This document shows, in pieces, positions 57,600 through 64,000 of a stretch of 64,000 bases of DNA (position 1 is its first letter; every line of letters starts with the position of its first letter). Under the pieces are notes generated by a model. That model saw only the letters and a program-made list of their open reading frames with translations, was not told the DNA's origin and did not search any database. Source of the DNA: Raineyella sp. LH-20 (GTDB lineage Bacteria > Actinomycetota > Actinomycetes > Propionibacteriales > Propionibacteriaceae). The translations under genes were made by a program, and so were the position numbers. Where the stretch lies: contig NZ_CP137003.1 of assembly GCF_033110965.1 (NCBI RefSeq), positions 1,922,001 to 1,986,000 of the forward strand, written 5' to 3'.

Positions 57600-58985
57600 C
57601 TACAGCACCAGCTCGAACTCGTGCTCGACGGCGTCGCGGTCGCGCCGGTCGAGCAGGGCGTCCAGCATCCGGGTGGCCAGCTGCACCCCGCCGGCATAGC
57701 CGAGGGTCGGCAGCAGACCCTGGCCGTAGCGGTCGAGCACCGGCCAGCCGACCCGGACCAGGGGAATGTCCTCGGCCCGGGCGATGTACTTGCCGTACGT
57801 GGTGCCCAGCAGCAGGTCGACCGGCTCGTTCTTGATCCACTGGTGGAGCGTGAACAGGTCGGCGTCGGCGGCGATGTTGGCGGCCGAGGCGGCTGGTCCG
57901 AGGATCTCGCCCGCCCGCTTGACGAACTTCTTGCCCGGCGTCCCGGTCAGCACGTGCACCGGGATCATGCCCAGGTCACGGCAGAACTCGGTCAGCGACA
58001 GCACGTGGTCGGGATCGCCGAAGATGGCCACCTTGCGGCCGTAGAAATGCTGCTGGGCGTCGACGACCAGATCGACCAGCCGGCCGCGCTCGGCCTCCAG
58101 CTCGGACCCGATGGTGCCGCCGCGGGAGGCCAGCACCTGCAGGAAGCGGTCGGTGGCGGCGATCCCGATCGGCAGGTCGAGCAGTTCACGAGGGACGTCG
58201 GCGCGCTGCTCCACCTCCACCGCGGCGTCCCGCGACGCCCACGGACCCAGCGCCAGGGTGGCCTTGGCCCGGCCGAGGTTTCGCAGTTCTTCCACCGTCG
58301 TGCCGCCGGCGGGATAGAACTCGTGGTGGCCGGTCTGTGGGGCGTCGAGCACCCCGGAGGTGTCCGGGAACATCGTCACCGCCAGGCCGGTCGCCTCGGC
58401 CAGCCGGCGGATCTCCCGCATGTCGGACGGATTGACGAAGCCGGGCACGATGTTGACCCGGGAACGGTCGGTGCTGCGCGGCTTGGTCGTGATCGGCGTG
58501 GCGAAGTAGCGGGCCATCGCCGTACACATGTTGGCGAAGCCGGTGACGTGCGAGCCGACATAGCTCGGCGTGTTGGCGTGGATGACGTACTTGCCGTCGG
58601 GGATCAGGTGCTGGCGCTCGGCCTCGCCGACGATCTGTGGGATGTCGTCGCCGATGGTCTCCGACAGGCAGGTGGTGGTGATCGCCACGACATCCGGGTC
58701 GTACGCGGAGAAGACGGTGCCGAGGCCCTGCAAGAGGTTGGGCTGGCCGCCGAAGACCGATGCGCCCTCGGTGAACGAGCTGGTGGCGGCCATCACCGGC
58801 TCCTTGAAGTGCCGGGTCAGGTGGCTGCGGTGGTAGGAGCAGCAGCCCTGGCTGCCGTGGCTGTAGGGCAGGCATCGGTGGATGCCCATCGCGGCGTACA
58901 TCGCGCCGATCGGTTGACAGGTCTTGGCCGGGTTGATCCGCAGCGCACTGCGTTCCACCACTGGGGTGGGGGTGTGTTCGAGCAT
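57600..58985 (-). CDS. nifK: nitrogenase molybdenum-iron protein beta chain NifK
   Basis: A 461-residue subunit, short like the C. pasteurianum chain and lacking the N-terminal extension of proteobacterial NifK (about 520 residues). P-cluster cysteines are Cys23 (TCQPIGA), Cys48 (SQGC) and Cys106 (TTTCLSET). The text HGSQGCCSYHRSHLTRHFKE and SFTEGASVFGG follow the clostridial protein almost word for word as I remember it. It begins 16 bases after nifD, with GAGGAA ahead of its ATG. Confidence 0.95.
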   Translation of the reverse strand: MLEHTPTPVVERSALRINPAKTCQPIGAMYAAMGIHRCLPYSHGSQGCCSYHRSHLTRHFKEPVMAATSSFTEGASVFGGQPNLLQGLGTVFSAYDPDVVAITTTCLSETIGDDIPQIVGEAERQHLIPDGKYVIHANTPSYVGSHVTGFANMCTAMARYFATPITTKPRSTDRSRVNIVPGFVNPSDMREIRRLAEATGLAVTMFPDTSGVLDAPQTGHHEFYPAGGTTVEELRNLGRAKATLALGPWASRDAAVEVEQRADVPRELLDLPIGIAATDRFLQVLASRGGTIGSELEAERGRLVDLVVDAQQHFYGRKVAIFGDPDHVLSLTEFCRDLGMIPVHVLTGTPGKKFVKRAGEILGPAASAANIAADADLFTLHQWIKNEPVDLLLGTTYGKYIARAEDIPLVRVGWPVLDRYGQGLLPTLGYAGGVQLATRMLDALLDRRDRDAVEHEFELVL

Positions 58986-59001
58986 GGGAGTTCCTCGGGG
59001 C

Positions 59002-60726
59002 TCAGTGGGCCGACGTGGCGGAGCCGGACGTGGCGGCCCAGGGCGGGGCGATCAGGTTCCATACCTTCGCGTTGACCATCCGGTCGATCTCCTTGTAGAA
59101 GTTGATCGCACCGCGGAATCCGGCGTACGGGCCGCCGTAGTCGTAGTTGTGCAGCTGCTTGCAGGGCACGCCCATCTTCTCGATGACGTACTTGTCCTTG
59201 ATGCCGGAGCAGACCAGGGCCGGGTGGTAGGCCTCGATCAGGCGCTCGAGCTCGACGTGGCTGATGTCGTCGACCACCATGGCGCCCTTGGCCATCTCGG
59301 GCATCATGCCCTCGTACTCACCCACCTTCAGGCCGTTGAGGGCGAGTTCGGCGACGTCGGTGACGGACTTGCGTGGCCGGTAGGCCTCCGGGTCGGGGGC
59401 GACGTCCAGTTCCTCGATGTTGCGGGAGTCCGCGTCGATGGTGATCGAGCCGAGGACGGTGCTGCCCTCGTAGTCGTCGCGGTGGGCGAACTCGTAGCCG
59501 GCCGCCACCACCGGCATCTCCAGGTCGCCGAACAGCGACTGGTAGTGGTGGGCGCGCGAGCCGCCGACCCACAGCATCACCGGACGGCCGGCGACCCGGG
59601 GCCGGATGGAGCTGCGGATCGGCTCGACGGCGGCCATCTCCTCGGCGATGACGGCCTCGATCCGGGCGGTCAGGGCGGGATCGTCGAAGTAGCGGGCGAT
59701 CTTGCGGAGTGACTTCGCGGTGGATTCGGCGCCGATGAAGTTGACCTTGACCCACGGGATGCCGTACTTGGTCTCCATCATCTCGGCCATGTAGTTGATC
59801 GAGCGGTGGCACATGATCAGATTGAGGTTGGCGTCCTGGGCGTGGGCCAGCTCGGAGTACTGCGCGTTGCCGCTGAAGGTGGCGACCAGCTCGATGCCGC
59901 AGCGGGCGAAGACCCGCTCCAGCTCGAAGGCGTCGCCGCCGATGTTGTACTCGCCGAGCAGGTTGACCCGGAACGGGTTCTCCCGCAGCTCGGCCGGGAG
60001 CTCCTCGGTGCCGACCACGTGCTTGAACAGGCCGTTGTTGGCGATGTGGTGGCCGGCGCTCTGGCTGACCCCCTTGTATCCCTCGCAGGAGAAGCCGAAC
60101 ACGTTGATGCCCAGCTCCTTGCGCATCTGGGTCGCGACGGCGTGCACGTCGTCGCCGATCAGGCCCACCGGGCAGGTGGAGAAGACGGCGATCGCCTTCG
60201 GGTGGAACAGGTCGTACGCCTCGCGGATCGCCTGGGCGAGCTTCTGCTCCCCGCCGAAGATGATCTCGTGCTCGGTCATGTCGGTGGTGAAGGCGTAGTT
60301 GAGGAAGTTCTGCGCACCCTCGGGGACGTCGGCCTGGTTGCGGCGGGTCATCCAGGCGTAGTAGGAGCAGCCCACCGGGCCGTGCACGATGTGCACGATG
60401 TCGGTCACCGGGCCCAGCACCACGCCCTTGCAGCCGGCGTAGCAGCAGCCGCGCTGGGTGATGATGCCCGGCACGGTGCGGACGTTGGCCTCGATCTCGG
60501 GGATGGTGTCCGGATCGTTGACCCGGATGTGGCGCCGGCGCTTGCGCAGCACCTGGGGCGGGTAGGACTTCAGCAGCTCCGGCACCAGGGTCTCGGCGTC
60601 GGGGGCCTGATGGGGCAGTGAGACCGGGGTCCGGGGAGTGGCCAGGTCGAGGCGGGAGACCGCGGTCACGTCGACCGCAGCCACGGAGGCCGCGGAAGGA
60701 GCGGGGATCTCGGATAGTTTCTTCAT
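59002..60726 (-). CDS. nifD: nitrogenase molybdenum-iron protein alpha chain NifD (clostridial type)
   Basis: A 574-residue subunit. P-cluster cysteines 94, 120 and 185 and FeMo-co ligands Cys306 and His526 are present, as are the conserved Gln222 and His226 (GVSQSAGHH). A stretch of about 50 residues between FAHRDDYEG (415-421) and KGAMVVDD (480-487), with NIEELDVAPDPEAYRP, matches the insertion of the clostridial alpha chain. The first about 55 residues are an extra Ala/Ser/Val/Pro-rich extension. ATG 60726 follows nifH by 23 bp. Confidence 0.95.
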   Translation of the reverse strand: MKKLSEIPAPSAASVAAVDVTAVSRLDLATPRTPVSLPHQAPDAETLVPELLKSYPPQVLRKRRRHIRVNDPDTIPEIEANVRTVPGIITQRGCCYAGCKGVVLGPVTDIVHIVHGPVGCSYYAWMTRRNQADVPEGAQNFLNYAFTTDMTEHEIIFGGEQKLAQAIREAYDLFHPKAIAVFSTCPVGLIGDDVHAVATQMRKELGINVFGFSCEGYKGVSQSAGHHIANNGLFKHVVGTEELPAELRENPFRVNLLGEYNIGGDAFELERVFARCGIELVATFSGNAQYSELAHAQDANLNLIMCHRSINYMAEMMETKYGIPWVKVNFIGAESTAKSLRKIARYFDDPALTARIEAVIAEEMAAVEPIRSSIRPRVAGRPVMLWVGGSRAHHYQSLFGDLEMPVVAAGYEFAHRDDYEGSTVLGSITIDADSRNIEELDVAPDPEAYRPRKSVTDVAELALNGLKVGEYEGMMPEMAKGAMVVDDISHVELERLIEAYHPALVCSGIKDKYVIEKMGVPCKQLHNYDYGGPYAGFRGAINFYKEIDRMVNAKVWNLIAPPWAATSGSATSAH

Positions 60727-60749
60727 GGTCGGCTCCGGGGTCGGAAGGG

Positions 60750-62112
<1,363 letters not shown>

Positions 62113-62526
62113 ATGGATGATATGACGCAGTTACGGATTCGGGACGCCGCGACCTTCCTCGGCGTGAGTGACGACACGGTGCGGCGCTGGCTCGAGGGTG
62201 GGGTGCTGGTCGCCGATACCGACGCCGGCGGACGCAAGGTGATCGACGGACGGGTGCTGGCAGAGTTCGCCCGCTCCCGCGCCGCCCCGGTGCCGGACCC
62301 CGCCCCGGTCGGACGGTCGGCGCGCAACCGGTTCGTCGGACTGGTCACCGCGGTGACCTCCGACCCGGTGATGTCCCAGGTGGAGCTCCAGTGCGGCCCG
62401 CACCGGGTGGTGTCGCTGATGAGCACCGAGGCGGTCCGCGAGCTCGGGCTGGCACCGGGGGCGGTGGCGGTGGCGGTGGTGAAGGCCACCCAGGTGATCG
62501 TCGAGACCTCCGCCGCGCTGCCGTGA
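62113..62526 (+). CDS. helix-turn-helix protein with molybdate-binding (Mop/TOBE) domain
   Basis: A 137-residue two-domain protein: residues about 5-60 are a MerR/excisionase-like helix-turn-helix (LRIRDAATFLGVSDDTVRRW), and residues about 70-137 a single Mop domain (RNRFVGLVTAVTSDPVMSQV...STEAVRELGLAPG). Mop domains bind molybdate. In other actinobacteria such proteins often accompany modABC. Here it is divergent from nifH across the nif control region and is the natural candidate for molybdenum sensing of the nif operon. The start may be ATG 62113 or ATG 62122. Confidence 0.8.
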   Translation: MDDMTQLRIRDAATFLGVSDDTVRRWLEGGVLVADTDAGGRKVIDGRVLAEFARSRAAPVPDPAPVGRSARNRFVGLVTAVTSDPVMSQVELQCGPHRVVSLMSTEAVRELGLAPGAVAVAVVKATQVIVETSAALP

Positions 62527-62583
62527 GCGGCGGGTCGTGTTGTCCGACGGCCGCACCGCGCACCGGTGGGCCACAATGGCCCC

Positions 62584-63735
62584 ATGGAGCTGATACCGGT
62601 GGTCGACGGACACAATGACCTCGCCTGGGCACTGAGGGAACACGGCTACGACCTGCTGGCCCATGAACTCGACCAGCCCCGCCCCGAGTTCCACACCGAC
62701 GTACCGCGGCTGCGGGCCGGCGGGGTCCGCGCCCAGTTCTGGTCGGTCTGGGTCCCGGGCACGCTGGCCGGCGACCGGGCGGTCGCCGCCACCCTGGAGC
62801 AGATCGACGCCGTCGACGCCTTCATCGGCCGCTATCCGACCCATTTCCGCCGGGTCGACGACGCGGACGCCTTCGACCGGCTGGTCGCGGCCGGCCCGGA
62901 CGCCCCGATCGCCTCCCTGATGGGCGCCGAGGGCGGACACTCCATCGCCAACTCGCTGGGCGTGCTGCGTACGCTGCACCGGCTCGGCGTGCGCTACCTG
63001 ACCCTCACCCACAACGAGAACAACGACTGGGCCGACTCGGCCACCGACGAGCCGCGCCACCACGGGCTGACCGCTTTCGGCACCGAGGTGGTCCGCGAGA
63101 TGAACCGGCTCGGGATGATCGTCGATCTCTCCCACACCTCGGTCGACACGATGGCCGACGCGCTGGCGGTCTCCACCGCCCCGGTGATCTTCTCGCACTC
63201 CTCGGCCCGAGCGGTCTGCCCGCATCCGCGCAACGTTCCGGACGAGATCCTCGCCGACCTGGCCGCCCAGGGCGGGCTGTGCATGGTCACCTTCGTCGCG
63301 CCGTTCGTCTCCGAGGCGGCGTACGAGTGGCGCAGCCGCGCCGAGGACGAGGCCCGCCACCAGGGGCTCGACGTGCACGACCACGACCAGATGGGCGCGT
63401 TCTACGAGACCTATCCGATCGCCATGCCGCCGACGGGTCTGGAGGACGTCGTCGCGCATTTCGAGCACCTGCGCGAAGTGGTCGGCGTCGACCATCTCGG
63501 CGTCGGCGCCGACTTCGACGGCACCACCTGGTTGCCCGACGGGCTGTCCGACGTGTCCTGCTATCCGCGGCTGTGGGAGGCACTGGCCCGCGGCGGCTGG
63601 AGCCACGACGACCTGGCGAAGGTCGGCTGGCGCAACATGTCCCGGGTGCTCCACGAGGTCGAGGACCGGTCCTCGGCGATGCGTGCCACCCGACGCGACC
63701 CGGCCGACGAGGCCGCGGCGATGCGGCCGGCCTGA
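62584..63735 (+). CDS. M19 family membrane (renal-type) dipeptidase
   Basis: A 383-residue zinc amidohydrolase: first metal-binding [11 protein letters not shown] at residues 8-18, bridging Glu in MGAEGGHS, then [20 protein letters not shown] and [10 protein letters not shown] with further ligands, and VGADFDG. It hydrolyses dipeptides, including D-residue ones. It starts 57 bp after the Mop gene with ATG 62584. No nitrogenase link is evident. Confidence 0.9.
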   Translation: MELIPVVDGHNDLAWALREHGYDLLAHELDQPRPEFHTDVPRLRAGGVRAQFWSVWVPGTLAGDRAVAATLEQIDAVDAFIGRYPTHFRRVDDADAFDRLVAAGPDAPIASLMGAEGGHSIANSLGVLRTLHRLGVRYLTLTHNENNDWADSATDEPRHHGLTAFGTEVVREMNRLGMIVDLSHTSVDTMADALAVSTAPVIFSHSSARAVCPHPRNVPDEILADLAAQGGLCMVTFVAPFVSEAAYEWRSRAEDEARHQGLDVHDHDQMGAFYETYPIAMPPTGLEDVVAHFEHLREVVGVDHLGVGADFDGTTWLPDGLSDVSCYPRLWEALARGGWSHDDLAKVGWRNMSRVLHEVEDRSSAMRATRRDPADEAAAMRPA

Positions 63736-63745
63736 CGGAGGGGCG

Positions 63746-64000
63746 ATGGACAGTGTCCTCGAGGTGCTGATCGGGCACGCCGACGACGCCCGCCGGGCCG
63801 AGGAGGGCGGCGCCGATCGGGTCCACCTGGTGGCCCGGGCGGGTGCCGGTGAGCACTCGCCGGAGCCCGACCTGGTGGCGCAGGTCTGCGCCGCCACCCG
63901 GCTGCCGGTCCGCGTCACGCTGCGCCTGCGGGAGGGGTGGACGACCGACGGCGGCGAGGTGACCCGGCTGCGCGGCCTGGCGGCCGGCTACCTCGACGCC
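63746..64000 (+). CDS. cutC: CutC family protein, N-terminal part (cut by window edge)
   Basis: The first 85 codons of an ATG-started gene ten bases after the dipeptidase stop. LEVLIGHADDARRAEEGGADRVHLV matches the CutC start (E.C.DSxxxAxxAxxGGADRIEL); the family is a TIM-barrel protein linked to copper homeostasis with unclear function. The usual Cys of the family (EVCxD) is replaced by LIG here. The rest lies beyond the window. Confidence 0.75.
   Translation, partial: MDSVLEVLIGHADDARRAEEGGADRVHLVARAGAGEHSPEPDLVAQVCAATRLPVRVTLRLREGWTTDGGEVTRLRGLAAGYLDA

Overview
The window is about 70% G+C and reads as the chromosome of a mycothiol-producing actinobacterium that ferments to propionate. The sequence shows mycothione reductase, MshD, GlnR, CarD and SenX3-RegX3 (actinobacterial signatures), together with the 5S, 12S and 1.3S subunits of methylmalonyl-CoA carboxytransferase, the signature enzyme of the Wood-Werkman cycle. 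Together these suggest the Propionibacteriaceae or close relatives; no species can be named from the sequence alone.

Layout. 1-6 kb: end of a ResB/CcsB cytochrome c maturation locus, a GPP34 protein, mycothione reductase, a GH3 lipoprotein and a DUF2510 protein. 6.4-14 kb: pstSCAB (minus strand) with a PHO box in front of pstS, a NUDIX-phosphatase fusion, mshD and the nitrogen regulator glnR. 14-23 kb: small housekeeping genes, a beta-phosphoglucomutase/GH65 phosphorylase pair, typA and a dynamin/Era-like GTPase. 23-27 kb: the carboxytransferase operon, closed by strong hairpins. 27-37 kb: SDR, gpmA, phoU / senX3-regX3 with a triple PHO box between them, an LpqE-like lipoprotein, carD, ispD, ispF, glyA. 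37-46 kb: a 37-aa peptide gene, rlmB, cysS, a DUF4032 kinase-like protein, an UgpC-type ATPase, transglutaminase-like protein, DedA protein, macro-domain protein and tRNA-Thr. 46.8-48.7 kb: groEL behind two CIRCE operators.

48.7-62.5 kb is the most notable part: an eight-gene nitrogenase operon, transcribed nifH-D-K-E-N-B-J-V with gaps of a few bases or overlaps except for 45 bp between nifJ and nifB. The proteins resemble the Clostridium pasteurianum (group III) molybdenum nitrogenase as I remember it: a 274-aa NifH, a short 461-aa NifK and a NifD carrying the roughly 50-residue clostridial insertion. Base composition matches the host, so if it was transferred the event is old. The operon carries its own electron source (pyruvate:ferredoxin oxidoreductase) and homocitrate synthase. 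A 538-bp region that is clearly poorer in G+C separates it from a divergent helix-turn-helix/molybdate-binding (Mop) protein. The window ends with a renal-type dipeptidase and the start of cutC.

How the parts may fit: GlnR (nitrogen), SenX3-RegX3/PhoU/Pst (phosphate) and the Mop-domain protein (molybdate) are candidate regulators; PHO-box-like repeats stand before pstS and senX3/phoU, and weaker GlnR-like sites before glnR and nifH. A second, unrelated theme is the abundance of degenerate tandem repeats (often with an 18-bp period, different unit at each locus) in the gene-free stretches.
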